The notes under the pieces were generated by a model. That model did no database searches. It saw only the letters and a list, made by a program, of their open reading frames with translations, and was not told where the DNA came from. Positions 35,117-44,143 of a stretch of DNA of 64,000 bases are shown in pieces (position 1 is the stretch's first letter; every line of letters starts with the position of its first letter). The DNA comes from Pararhizobium capsulatum DSM 1112 (GTDB lineage: Bacteria; Pseudomonadota; Alphaproteobacteria; Rhizobiales; Rhizobiaceae). The DNA is taken from contig NZ_JAUSVF010000003.1 in the NCBI RefSeq assembly GCF_030814475.1, forward strand, positions 598,479 through 662,478. The letters are read 5' to 3'. Position numbers and translations under genes: made by a program.

Positions 35117-35190
35117 AGCAGGAAGTAGATCACAAATAGTGATCTTTTCCTAGCGTTTACAGTAACATGCGTGAGATTTTTTGGATGGGT

Positions 35191-35535
35191 TCAACCCGTC
35201 GAAAGCGGCCTCCTGATTGTCGCCGGGCGGATCTTCTTCCAATCCATTCCGGCCAGTAGGGCCATGAGCTGGGCATGATCCAGACGGATGCGCGCCGCCG
35301 TCGCTGCCGGCCAGCAAAAGCCATTTCCTTCGATAACTTTCGAATAGAGACAGACCCCGCTGCCATCCCACCACACGATCCGGACACGGTCCTTCCGTTT
35401 GGAACGGAACACGTAAAGGGCGCTATTGAAAGGATCTAGACCGCCATCCCTGACCAAAGCCATCAACGAAGCCGCTCCCTTGCGAAAGTCGACCGGTTGG
35501 CAGGAGACGTAAACGACAACGCCAGACGCAATCAT
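35191..35535 (-). CDS. tnpB: IS66 accessory protein TnpB
   Basis: 114 residues, VYVSCQPVDFRKGAASLMAL and VFRSKRKDRVRIVWWDGSGV being the IS66 Orf2 signature. Start overlaps the tnpA stop by four bases (35532-35535). Required for transposition of IS66 elements; precise role unknown. Confidence 0.9.
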   Translation of the reverse strand: MIASGVVVYVSCQPVDFRKGAASLMALVRDGGLDPFNSALYVFRSKRKDRVRIVWWDGSGVCLYSKVIEGNGFCWPAATAARIRLDHAQLMALLAGMDWKKIRPATIRRPLSTG

Positions 35536-35918
35536 GCCCTGCGCACCGCCCGTAGGATCTTGGCAAGATGATCCGGCTCGATATCTCCGGCAACGCGCAC
35601 CACGACGTCACCCATGACGATCTCCACCGGTGAACTTGCAACAGCTTCGACGCGCGCGAAACTAACCCTTTCATTAGCCTCTTTCGAAAGGGGCACCACC
35701 GATCCCGAGGCCAATGCCTTGCGACGCCAGCCGTAAAGCTGCGAAGCATCCAGTCCTGCAGCGCGTGCGATAGCCGAGACATTCGCCCCCGGCAGAAACG
35801 TCTCGGCAATCAGCCGCGCCTTCTCGTCATCCGGCCAATCGCGCGGCTTACGTCTCGACCGTACCGGTGTCGCTGTCAAAACCTCAAAGGCACGAGCCTG
35901 ATTCACACTGTCGCTCAT
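35532..35918 (-). CDS. tnpA: IS66 accessory protein TnpA (helix-turn-helix)
   Basis: 128 residues from MSDSVNQARAFEVL; GGAGAATCCT precedes the ATG at 35918. Helix-turn-helix WPDDEKARLIAETFLPGANV then IARAAGLDASQLYGWRRKAL. Translationally coupled to tnpB. Confidence 0.88.
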   Translation of the reverse strand: MSDSVNQARAFEVLTATPVRSRRKPRDWPDDEKARLIAETFLPGANVSAIARAAGLDASQLYGWRRKALASGSVVPLSKEANERVSFARVEAVASSPVEIVMGDVVVRVAGDIEPDHLAKILRAVRRA

Positions 35919-35995
35919 AGGATTCTCCGCATGATTCATGCCGAAAATGAGCCATTTTACGCCCCCCCGCTACGTGGGGTCGCCTGCGCGCTTAC

Positions 35996-36203
35996 GGTCA
36001 TTTCGCACCATTTCCGATTTGACGACACCAAGCAGGCACAGGTTTTCCGGTCTCCTCACCGCTACATTTGGCCAGCAGAACTAGACCTAATGGGCCAACT
36101 TGCAGGATTCGAACTCGAGTGTCGGCACGCTGATTGGAGGGGGACACCATTCACGTCCGAGTCACGCTCTCACGTCTCAGTCTTTCGCCTTGCCGATTAT
36201 TAA
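35996..36203 (+). pseudogene. SAM-dependent methyltransferase, 3' part
   Basis: Begins with the right target duplication and continues the frame as SHHFRFDDTKQAQVFRSPHR, YIWPAELDLMGQLAGFELEC to VSVFRLADY and a stop. Removing IS66 and one duplication restores VVLQQVISHHFRFD. Confidence 0.85.
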
Positions 36204-36209
36204 CCAGCA

Positions 36210-36440
36210 GCCTACTTCAGAAGATGCAGGCTTGCTTGAAGCCAGGCATGAGGGAAAATATCGTCGGATCGAGGTAATCACTGGTCGACGCCAACGGCGG
36301 AATTGGACAGACGAGGAGAAGGCTCGCATCCTTGCGGAAAGCACGGAGCCTGATGTGAACATCTCGGCTGTTGCTCGGCGCTGGGGCGTCAATCGCGGTT
36401 TGCTGAATGTTTGGCGTCGGGATGCCGGGAGCGTGACGCC
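36210..36440 (+). pseudogene. IS66 OrfA remnant
   Basis: RRIEVITGRRQRRNWTDEEK, ILAESTEPDVNISAVARRWG and VNRGLLNVWRRDAG are the helix-turn-helix part of an IS66 OrfA of another subtype. It decays after PKKNRRAQTVWF, where it abuts an integrase fragment on the other strand. Confidence 0.75.
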
Positions 36441-36504
36441 AAAGAAGAACCGCAGAGCGCAGACCGTCTGGTTCAAGGCCGGCCACGATAGGCCCGATGA
36501 TACC

Positions 36505-36682
36505 AGTGCACCTGAAAGGCACGCACGTCTTCCATTCCAAGGCGGTCTGGCGAACGGCCGAAATAGCGAGAAAACTTCGTCACTGCATGCAAATACGATC
36601 GTTGCGTCGCGGGCGAAAGATTGCGGATCGTCATGTCCTCGATCATCCGCCGCCGTAGAGGGCTCATCTCCGTCATTGTCAT
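36505..36682 (-). pseudogene. Tyrosine recombinase N-terminal fragment
   Basis: MTMTEMSPLRRRMIEDMTIR, NLSPATQRSYLHAVTKFSRY, FGRSPDRLGMEDVRAFQVH: the SAM-like core-binding domain of a tyrosine recombinase. The catalytic domain (R-H-R-Y) is entirely missing. GGAGATGAC precedes the ATG, so the promoter end of the gene survives. Confidence 0.75.
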
Positions 36683-36869
36683 CTCCTGTTTGAAGGTGGG
36701 CGAAACAGCCCATTCCTTTAATCAGTAGCACTTCATGCAATCAGATCGTCCAAATGCCGCGAAAGCGGCTTCGTTCAATCCATATGAGTCAGTTTATTCG
36801 AACGGCGCTTTAGCCCCCGTTACGAGGCGGGGCATTCTTTCGTTCATCCGGAAATCCGGGCCCCTAGGT

Positions 36870-37688
36870 TCATCCCGCCTTGCGATAGCGGCGGGCAACA
36901 TAAACGATGTCTCCACGCGAAAGCCCCTTGTACAGGGCAGACCCTTTGGAACCGGAGAACTCCGTCATGAAGTGCTGCATCCATCGAGAACGGCCGATCC
37001 GTTCGCGTTTACGTGCCTCGGCGGCATCCAGCGCCGCGACCACGCCCTTTGAGATATTTCGCGCCTCCGCAAGTTCCAGACCCGGCGCGCCAAGCTGCCC
37101 GTCCAGGGCGGCAAGCTGGGTTTTTGACCGCATGTCGGCAAAGGTGAACCACCCACCGGGCGCGAGCACGCGTGAGACCTCCCGAGCAAACGCTGGCACG
37201 TTGCCGTAGCAATGGGAGGATTCGATGTTCACGACGATATCGAAGGAGCCATCAGCGTAGGGCAGATTTTCCGCATCGCCCGTTTCAAAGACAAGCGACG
37301 GAGCGTCCTGATTGATGCGTCGGGCGCGCCGCACGGTTTCAGGCGAGTAGTCGAGCCCGACGATCGATGCAGGCGCATGGTAGCGGGCGATAAATCGCGA
37401 GCCTCCACCGCGACCCGAGCCAATCTCGAGGACACGCTTGCCACGGACCGGCAGGCCTTCGACCGCCTGCTGGTAAAGGCCAATGAAGGCTCGCTCCGCC
37501 TCGTCTTCGGCTTCCAACAGGAAGGTGGGATCGGCGGGCACGAAGCCGTAGTTCATGAAGCGCCAATCCCGGTCGCGCCAGGACAAGGATAAAAGGTTAT
37601 AGATACGCCGCCAGACCCATTTCTGCACACGCGGAAACTTGCCGGTTGAAGCAACGTCGAGAACGCGGGAGAACAGGCGGCTGCTCAT
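36870..37688 (-). CDS. SAM-dependent methyltransferase
   Basis: 272 residues. Motif I VLEIGSGRGGGSRFIAR, motif II IVGLDYSPETVRRARRI, then GDAENLPYADGSFDIVVNIE and VLAPGGWFTFADMRS. It resembles glycolipid/polyketide-type O-methyltransferases with an N-terminal helical extension. Its ATG overlaps the stop of the upstream diiron-type hydrolase (37685-37688), so they are coupled and probably act in one pathway, perhaps lipid modification. Confidence 0.85.
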   Translation of the reverse strand: MSSRLFSRVLDVASTGKFPRVQKWVWRRIYNLLSLSWRDRDWRFMNYGFVPADPTFLLEAEDEAERAFIGLYQQAVEGLPVRGKRVLEIGSGRGGGSRFIARYHAPASIVGLDYSPETVRRARRINQDAPSLVFETGDAENLPYADGSFDIVVNIESSHCYGNVPAFAREVSRVLAPGGWFTFADMRSKTQLAALDGQLGAPGLELAEARNISKGVVAALDAAEARKRERIGRSRWMQHFMTEFSGSKGSALYKGLSRGDIVYVARRYRKAG

Positions 37689-38668
37689 CGCGGGGGATTA
37701 CCAGCCGTTCGCAGCGCCGTGGCCGCCTCAATGTTCTTGAACTCGTTATATAGCCAGGCCCGGCCCTTGCGGGTTAGCTCAGCGTCGTCCTTGTTCACGG
37801 GGTTGAACCAGGGCAGGTAGTATTTCAGAACCAGCGGCATGCAGCGACGCCAATAACCCGGCGAGATCAGCACCAATCTTGCCAGGCGCAGCCAGAAACG
37901 CGGGCCCGTTTTGATGCCGTCGGTACGCGCGAAAATTTTGATATTGCGCAGTGTAATGAACACAAAGGGGAAAAGGGTCGCGTTCATGGCCATCACACGG
38001 ATAAAATAGCGCTTCCAGCCTGAAAGTTTCGGTGTCGCTTGCTTCAATACGTCCAACGCGACCGCTTTGTGTTCGAGCTCTTCCAGAGCGTGCCACATCC
38101 ACAAGCGACGATAGCTGGGCGCCGCGTCGGCGAGCAATTCCGGATGGCGCAGCGTCACGGCCGATAGGGTTGCCGTCAGATGTTCGATCGCGCAGGTGAC
38201 GACGAGCCGTAGGATTGGCGACGTGTCGCGGGCGAGGCCGACACGAACCGGTCGTTCCATGGCCTCGACGTCATAGCCGAGCTTGGTCAAGGCACGATTA
38301 TAATCCATATGCTCGCGCGTGTGAAACGCCTCCTGGACCGCATAGCCGTTGATCTCGGCGGCGAGTTCCTTGTCGGCAAGTTTTGGCGCGTAATGTTTCA
38401 GCGAGCGGATAAAATAACGCTCGCCCTCCGGCAGAAAGATCGACAGGCCATCGAGCAGCACGGTTTTTTGGAAGTCGCCGGCGAACCAGTTGCGGATGGG
38501 ATTTTCGACAATGCCGAAACGGATATCGCGCGGGATAATATCCTCGTCATCGGAGCCGGCTGAGGCCCCCTCCCACTTCGCGGCCTCGATTGGCCCAAAT
38601 GCCTGCTCCATTTCACCCACCATTCCCCGGCTATCGCCCTGCGCTGCTTGGGCTAGGTCAGAACCCAC
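37685..38668 (-). CDS. Predicted metal-dependent hydrolase (PF10118-like, diiron helical fold)
   Basis: 327 residues. Likely metal ligands lie in YAVQEAFHTREHMDYN and MWHALEELEHKAVALD, typical of the PF10118 family related to diiron oxygenases. One hydrophobic helix near 240-260 (MAMNATLFPFVFITLRNI) may be membrane-associated. In-frame ATG at 38623 (MVGEMEQAFG) is an alternative start. Coupled to the methyltransferase downstream. Confidence 0.8.
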   Translation of the reverse strand: MGSDLAQAAQGDSRGMVGEMEQAFGPIEAAKWEGASAGSDDEDIIPRDIRFGIVENPIRNWFAGDFQKTVLLDGLSIFLPEGERYFIRSLKHYAPKLADKELAAEINGYAVQEAFHTREHMDYNRALTKLGYDVEAMERPVRVGLARDTSPILRLVVTCAIEHLTATLSAVTLRHPELLADAAPSYRRLWMWHALEELEHKAVALDVLKQATPKLSGWKRYFIRVMAMNATLFPFVFITLRNIKIFARTDGIKTGPRFWLRLARLVLISPGYWRRCMPLVLKYYLPWFNPVNKDDAELTRKGRAWLYNEFKNIEAATALRTAGNPPR

Positions 38669-39329
38669 TTGCTCTCAAACCATTCGTCTGCCCACAACAA
38701 CAAACGGAATGTCGGGGCTGACCGTCGTGCCCTGTGAAATCGATCGAAAAAATCCCGATCTGCCCCCCCCAGAAAATCAACCGTGCTTCATTGAAATACC
38801 ACCTTTGGGTGCCAAAGAAGTTTGATTGCTGCGACCACGGCTAATGCTGGGCTCTGCCGATAGGTTTTCGACACTGGCACTGATGCCTGTAGAATACTAT
38901 ACCAGTTTCTAAGCGCGATAAACCCACCCGCTGTTGGATCGCTTCAGCGAGGGTCGTGCGTCTCGAGTCTGGTAGCCAAAGTTGGTCCAGGCTTTGTCAC
39001 TCGCTTCGCCAGGATCAGTCACGCCGGCCACCTCAAGATCGGTCCTGGCCACGTTTACGCGAGCAAGTGAAACTTGCAGCAGATCCGTGCCAGTGATCGT
39101 CGGCTTAGCCCCTGTCGGCTGACATTCAACGTCCCATGGCTTGACTGTCGCGGCTTCAAGTCCGGCTCATTCGCTTCCTTTTGCAAGATCAGCCCGAGGG
39201 AAAAGGACGCGATGTCGTGGGCGATGCCATCGGAGTCGTAGAGGTAGTCGTCCGTTCCACCGTCGGTCTCGATGATCTGGGCGGGCGAGTTTATTACTAC
39301 TCGACCAAGGCGCTGTACGGTATCTCGAT
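38669..39329. other. Region without a confident gene
   Basis: Upstream region of the hydrolase/methyltransferase pair. I see no gene, hairpin or clear repeat before the degenerate repeat at 39330. Confidence 0.4.
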
Positions 39330-39545
39330 GGCGATTAGCACCCTTAGTGGGCTTTTGACTTTTGCCCCTGTAATTGCGGGGTTACGCATTTCGAAATTTT
39401 CAGCGAGGTTTTGGGCAGCGCTCAAGAGCCCCACGCTGGTCCTTGGTCACTCCCTGGTGAAGAGCAGCCAACCGAGCGCCCGGTTACCCCAAAACCGGAC
39501 TCGAGCCATCCTGCAAGTACTCACGCAGGATGGCTCAATTTTACA
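39330..39545 (-). repeat. Degenerate ~200-bp repeat, copy 2
   Basis: Inverted relative of 5480-5690. Read on the minus strand it codes in part for LLSAAQNLAENFEMRNPAIT then GAKVKSPLRVLIAIEIPYSA, so it is probably the better-preserved remnant of an old gene. Confidence 0.6.
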
Positions 39546-39546
39546 C

Positions 39547-39702
39547 TCAAGGTGCGTTTGTTGCAGTTGCTGGTGGGCCTTTTTTCAGGTCGATAAGCAG
39601 GGTTCGAATCGAGGCGCGCACGTCGCCGTTGTGCCAGGCTCGCACCATCGCGATTTCGTGAACCGGACCTGCAAAAATGGTCTCATGTGTTTCAGCGCTC
39701 AT
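39547..39702 (-). CDS. Shortened MSAETHETIF-family protein
   Basis: 51 residues, MSAETHETIFAGPVHEIAMV then AWHNGDVRASIRTLLIDLKK, ending ATATNAP. Twenty-two of the first ~40 residues or more match the 4837 protein, but the last third of that protein is missing. Could be a truncated, still-open relic. Confidence 0.5.
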   Translation of the reverse strand: MSAETHETIFAGPVHEIAMVRAWHNGDVRASIRTLLIDLKKGPPATATNAP

Positions 39703-40538
39703 GACTTGAGGCACACGCCTTCAGGAGCTTTGTCAACGCACTTGACCGTCTCTGGGCTTCGACTTCGCTCGGGATATCCCGTCCTTTTAGACCGTCTTTT
39801 GCAACTTCGGAATATCCCCAGTTCCGGTCATACCGCCCGTGCAGCGCGTTCCGATGCGGAGATGTCGCCATCCACCGTGTAATGCTCGCCAATGCCCGAG
39901 GGCTGTAGGATGGCAATTGCGTCAAACAGAAAGGCCGGGAAGAACCAGGCGTTTGGTGTCGATCCCCAGTCACTACGTTCGTTGTCTGCGTCGGCTGCCA
40001 GAAATCATAGGGAGTTTCGCCAAGCAACAAAATAGTCGTTAGGTGGAGCAGCAAGAGGATTAGGCGCGTGCAATGACTTGGTTGTACCAGGGAAGTCCTG
40101 ACGAGCGCCACGGTCAGGCAGGCGGCGGTGTGGCCCAAGCTTGCCGTTTAGCTTTCATTTGGAGCGCCGAATCCCACTGTTCACGACGCGCAGCGGGCCA
40201 GTATGCTGGCGCGTCTCTTAATGGCGCGGTGTTACAGCTCACTCCGTCGCACCCATACTTTCATTTGCGAATGATTAGGGGGAACTCCCCGCCTTCTCGG
40301 GTGCGCATATAGTTCGAGAGACATAGGAGCGACCGCCTTTACATTGGATCGGTGGCTTGACTCAAATCGGGATCGATGTCCGCCTTGGTCGGAATTCGCA
40401 CGAAGATGGGCGCAAGCCGAATCCCCATCTGAGTCTAGACATTTGATGGTACAATTGGCCCGCTCATATGAGCCACCGTGTGTATTCCGGCCCGAGATCG
40501 AGTTTGCCGTATGGTTGAATCGGCGATTGGAGGGGGTG
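39703..40538. other. Region without a confident gene
   Basis: Several short frames but none convincing. The part just before 40539 is open in frame with the RTX gene back to a TTG at 40344, with AGGAG at 40325, so the RTX protein might be up to 65 residues longer. Confidence 0.4.
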
Positions 40539-42455
40539 ATGATTGTCGGAATGGCAGGTGTGCCTTTAGAACTTGGGGCGACCCGTAATTACGACCTTAT
40601 TTTCAGCCAGCTCGAAGCTGCAGGCGTCAAGGTCTATTTTCCGTTCACCCAATACCAGGAAAATCCGACGTCCCAGAGCCTCGGGTTTGAGACGGATTTT
40701 CTGCCCCCTCCCTTTGGTACCGCTGATCCGAGCGTTTTCGAAGCTATGCGAGCGCATGGCATCAAACTCGCCGTTAACGCCGAATTATTATACGACCTGA
40801 ATGAGCCATTCCCATCGGCTGAGCTTGATCCCCTTCGTGCCCTTATCAAAGCAGCCGGGCGCGATCTTCTCCATGGCGTATATGGGCCGGACGAACCAGC
40901 CTTCCGCAACGTGGACCCAGCCGTTTCCCAGCGGCTTTACGAACACATAAAGGCGATCGACGCCAGCTTGCCGGTTATCCAGGTTCAACGGTCTATCGAC
41001 GAAGAAGACCCGGTGATGCAGACGCAGGAAGGTCGCGATGCGTATTTCGCCGACGTCCTCGCTCATGCCAAATGGGCTGACATCGTCGGCTTCGATGTCT
41101 ACCCGGTCGGCGCTTCCGTCGGTGCCTCGACCCCGTACAGCAATGGCAAGCTTGTTTCGCCGGCGCAGGCGGTCCGCGACTATATGACGTGGCTGGCGGA
41201 AAATCTTCCAGACAAGTTGCATACAATGGTTCTGCAGGGGTTTTCTCCGGTGGACCTGTACTCTGCGCATTTCCTCGCGCAGATGGACCTTCATCTGATC
41301 GCCGCGTCCCGCGGGCCGACCGCGCAGGAAATGCACGACATGCTCGCGGCGACCGAAGGCGCCGCGGTCGTTTTCTGGTGGGGCCAGAGCCATCTCAAGG
41401 ACACCAGTTCCGAAACCTGGAAAAATCTGCTTGCCGAGACCGACACCTGGATCGATGCGCATGGAGGCTCGGACATGGTGCTGGCCGGCGGTGGCGGCAA
41501 TGACATTCTACTCGGCGGCAGCGGCGACGACACTCTCGTCGGCGGCGGTGGCAACGATGCGCTCGTCGGTGGCGACGGCAACGACCTGTACATCGTCGAC
41601 AGTGCCAGAGACATGGTTCTGGAAACCTCGGCGAACGTGGGGCAGGTAGATACCGTTCAGTCCTCCGTGAGCTATGCGCTGGGCGCCAATCTTGAAAATC
41701 TCGTTCTGACGGGGTCTGCCTCGATCAACGGTGCTGGCAACGACCTGGCGAACCAGATCACCGGCAACAGCGGCGCAAACTGGCTGATCGGCGGCCTTGG
41801 TGCTGACACGATGACCGGTGGCGCTGGCAACGATATCTACTTCGTCGACAATGCCCGGGACGTGGTTATCGAAGCGGCCGGCGCCGGCTCGGACGGGGTT
41901 GCGACCAGTGTCAGCTATACGCTGGCAACCAGCACGTCGATCGAGCTGTTTACCACCGACGACGCGCTTGTCACCAAGGCCCTCAACCTGACCGGCAACG
42001 CGCTTGCCCAAATCATTATCGGCAACAACGGGGCCAATGTGATCGATGGCGGCGGAGGAAACGACACACTGGAAGGCGAGGGAGGCAACGACCGGCTGAT
42101 GGGTGGCCTCGGCAGTGACACGCTGGCCGGCGGTTCCGGCGCGGACAGTTTTGTCTTCAACACCGCGCTCAATTCTGCGACTAATGTCGATGTTATCACC
42201 GACTTCTCCGTGTCAGGCGATACGATCCAGTTGGAGAATGCTATATTCACCACGCTCGGTGCAGCCGGCGCACTGGCGTCATCAGCATTTCACATTGGAA
42301 CTGCGGCGGCCGATGCCAGTGATCGGATCATCTACAATTCGGCGACAGGCGCGCTGAGTTACGATGCCGACGGCGTCGGCGCAGGCGCGGCAGTCCGCTT
42401 CGCAACCCTCGGCACCGGCCTGACCATGACGCATGCCGATTTTCTGGTAGTGTAA
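40539..42455 (+). CDS. Secreted RTX protein with glycoside-hydrolase-like N-terminal domain
   Basis: 638 residues. Residues 1 to ~310 resemble a TIM-barrel glycosidase: LIFSQLEAAGVKVYFPFTQY, GIKLAVNAELLYDLN, LLHGVYGPDEPAF (candidate acid/base), WADIVGFDVYPVG and VVFWWGQSHLKDTSSETW. Then come nonapeptide RTX repeats (GGNDILLGGSGDDTLVGGGG, GGGGNDTLEGEGGNDRLMGG) and the C-terminal cassette ADSFVFNTALN, VDVITDFSVSGDTIQLENAI to HADFLVV. No signal peptide, as expected for type I secretion. GGAGGGGGTG directly before the ATG at 40539 decides the start. No exporter genes in the window. Confidence 0.85.
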   Translation: MIVGMAGVPLELGATRNYDLIFSQLEAAGVKVYFPFTQYQENPTSQSLGFETDFLPPPFGTADPSVFEAMRAHGIKLAVNAELLYDLNEPFPSAELDPLRALIKAAGRDLLHGVYGPDEPAFRNVDPAVSQRLYEHIKAIDASLPVIQVQRSIDEEDPVMQTQEGRDAYFADVLAHAKWADIVGFDVYPVGASVGASTPYSNGKLVSPAQAVRDYMTWLAENLPDKLHTMVLQGFSPVDLYSAHFLAQMDLHLIAASRGPTAQEMHDMLAATEGAAVVFWWGQSHLKDTSSETWKNLLAETDTWIDAHGGSDMVLAGGGGNDILLGGSGDDTLVGGGGNDALVGGDGNDLYIVDSARDMVLETSANVGQVDTVQSSVSYALGANLENLVLTGSASINGAGNDLANQITGNSGANWLIGGLGADTMTGGAGNDIYFVDNARDVVIEAAGAGSDGVATSVSYTLATSTSIELFTTDDALVTKALNLTGNALAQIIIGNNGANVIDGGGGNDTLEGEGGNDRLMGGLGSDTLAGGSGADSFVFNTALNSATNVDVITDFSVSGDTIQLENAIFTTLGAAGALASSAFHIGTAAADASDRIIYNSATGALSYDADGVGAGAAVRFATLGTGLTMTHADFLVV

Positions 42456-42612
42456 GGCTTGAGCCATGCCTCACGTTCGTGCATCGAACAACGGCCTGAA
42501 AGGTGCTCCCGATCGGCCCGCCGCGTAATAGACGGGGCTGGTAGTGAAAAGAGCCTGATGTCTCTAGTCCGCCGGCGAGCAGGTGCTTGGAATCAAGAAT
42601 GCAGTATAAAAA

Positions 42613-42642
42613 AGCCCCGACCGCAAATCAGCGGCCGGGGCG
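42613..42642 (+). terminator. Rho-independent terminator
   Basis: GCCCCGACCGC and GCGGCCGGGGC around AAATCA, followed by GTCCTTTG and preceded by an A-run. About 155 bases after the RTX gene. Confidence 0.7.
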
Positions 42643-42921
42643 TCCTTTGTGAAACATAGGCAATATGATCTTTACTCTGAATTGGCGCACTCGTTATGGG
42701 TGGAGGGTGCCTCAACACCGTGATGTTTACTGTCACCAAGGGAACTGACATCGGAGACCAAGTCGTCGAGGGGATGCCCCGGGCTTGGATCATCTCAATC
42801 GTTTACCCGACGGCGGCGGTGCGTTCGCGGATCGTTCATGTCATCTACCGAAATTAGTGAATGCTAAATCGCAAGATACACCCTAAGATGTATCCATCAC
42901 AAAGGCGTAGAGAGGGTTGTT

Positions 42922-43080
42922 TTGAGCGAGCCGAAAGTTGTTGTCAAAAGTATTCAAGGTGCATGGGTCGCATCAATCTTTCACAATGGCGCTGATGAAC
43001 ACAGAGCGTTTCGGACGCAAGAAGAAGCCGACCAGTATGGTAAAAAGCGAGCAAAAGCGCTGACCGACCGGGAAGGCTGA
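42922..43080 (+). CDS. Small hypothetical protein (52 residues, TTG start)
   Basis: Starts LSEPKVVVKSIQGAWVASIF (TTG); continues HNGADEHRAFRTQEEADQYG and ends ALTDREG. AGAGAGGG precedes the start. The pattern (beta strands, then EEADQYGKKRAKAL helix) resembles small DUF2188-like domains, a weak match. Confidence 0.5.
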   Translation: MSEPKVVVKSIQGAWVASIFHNGADEHRAFRTQEEADQYGKKRAKALTDREG

Positions 43081-43206
43081 GGCAGCGATCGCGGCAGCTA
43101 GTCGCCTTGCGCGTCCATCGCCCAAGCGGGGACTGTTGTTTTGTTTTGGCGATGGTCAAACTCGATCAAATAATGGGTGGTGAGAACGAGCAAAAGTATT
43201 CCGGGC

Positions 43207-43335
43207 CTAACGATCGCGAGTAATGCTCCCAAAACTTTCGTTGGCGTCCACGCGCGCCGTCTGCCCGTCTACGTAAAGGCACGCCACGAAAACAGCCGCC
43301 ACCGAGAAATATGCGACCAAGGCAATCAGCACCAC
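43207..43335 (-). CDS. Small membrane peptide (42 residues, GTG start)
   Basis: Reads VLIALVAYFSVAAVFVACLY then VDGQTARVDANE. GGGAGG five bases upstream of the GTG is a strong ribosome binding site. The helix matches the first helix of the 8046 protein (LIA, AYF, F, CLY, acidic-Gly), so it is a relative of the tiny membrane proteins of 5.8-8.6 kb. Confidence 0.55.
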   Translation of the reverse strand: MVLIALVAYFSVAAVFVACLYVDGQTARVDANESFGSITRDR

Positions 43336-44143
43336 AGAATCCTCCCATTTTGCCCCAGTCGAAAAAATTCTGCCCGTCGCCGCTAGCGGTCGACTCATCC
43401 ATTTGGCTAGCTTGCGGCCATGGATACAACCTGAGTTATGCTCTCTGCGTAGCTACAAAAGGAGGCGCTCTCGGTAATAAGGCTTGGATGGCTCACTCAC
43501 CGGGGTGGCCTGCTGCCGCTTTGGACTTGCCTCCGCTGAGGCGTGGTGCTTATCGCTCACATCCGGATGCTCAGTCGGAGGCTCGTAAGGTACCATGTCT
43601 ATTGATTTCTTTTCGAGTAAGTCTCTTAGGGCCGTCGAATACAAAGGCCCGCTCGCTTCTGAGGTCTGTGGCCGTTATAGAACAGACCACATTTATCTTC
43701 AGCACGAAGCGCAGCACCTACCCGTCTGAACCTGATCACCGGGGGCTTTTCTTTTCATCTATATGGGATATCCGATTGGTGAAAGCGGGGCTGTGAGTTA
43801 TGCTCACCACTACCTCGATGCGGGCTTGTTCAAAGTTTCAGTGTCGGAAAAGAGAATTGACGGTTTGTTATCCAATCCCGTTAGAAGGCGACAGGCGCGA
43901 AATTGTGCGTACGTTCAAGCTAGTTGGCTGCCGGATTTGATCACCACCGTATCGGATTTCAGGCATTCGGCCGTCGAACCACCCGTTCTCCTACTATTTC
44001 CAGACCGCCCCTCTGATGGGCTCTATCCTCGTCAAAGCTGAGAGCTAGTCACACCAATCCTCATCTCCTCGAACGGCGTCCACTAACAATTATGTCCATG
44101 CCAACGCAGAGGAATTGCCGCCCTTTTTACGGATGTGAAAGTC
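43336..44143. other. Region with weak or decayed coding
   Basis: A minus-strand frame MVPYEPPTEHPDVSDKHHAS (43453-43596) is possible but unsupported. At 43830-43930 the plus strand codes for VSEKRIDGLLSNPVRRRQAR, related to a broken copy near 46280 (VSEMRIDQLLINPVR, then a stop). These look like remnants of one gene family. Confidence 0.4.

Larger units (their letters stand above)
33510..35995 (-). mobile_element. IS66-family insertion sequence, complete
   Basis: 2,486 bp. Ends are inverted: GTAAGCGGTTAGCCGACCCC on the left, complement of GTAAGCGCGCAGGCGACCCC on the right. Carries tnpA, tnpB and tnpC on the minus strand and is flanked by a perfect 8-bp duplication. All three genes are open, so it may be active and recent. 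Confidence 0.93.

Noticed and set aside
36100..36693. A single 197-residue plus-strand gene
   Set aside because: It is a chance fusion of the methyltransferase end, an IS66 OrfA fragment, and antisense of an integrase fragment.
40344..40538. TTG start giving a 65-residue longer RTX protein
   Set aside because: A much better ribosome binding site (GGAGGGGGTG) precedes the ATG at 40539, and the extension has no secretion or fold features; kept only as an alternative.
42922..43159. CRISPR arrays, tRNA or rRNA genes anywhere in the window
   Set aside because: I looked for regularly spaced direct repeats and for cloverleaf-like ends and found none; the only regular repeats are RTX codon repeats.
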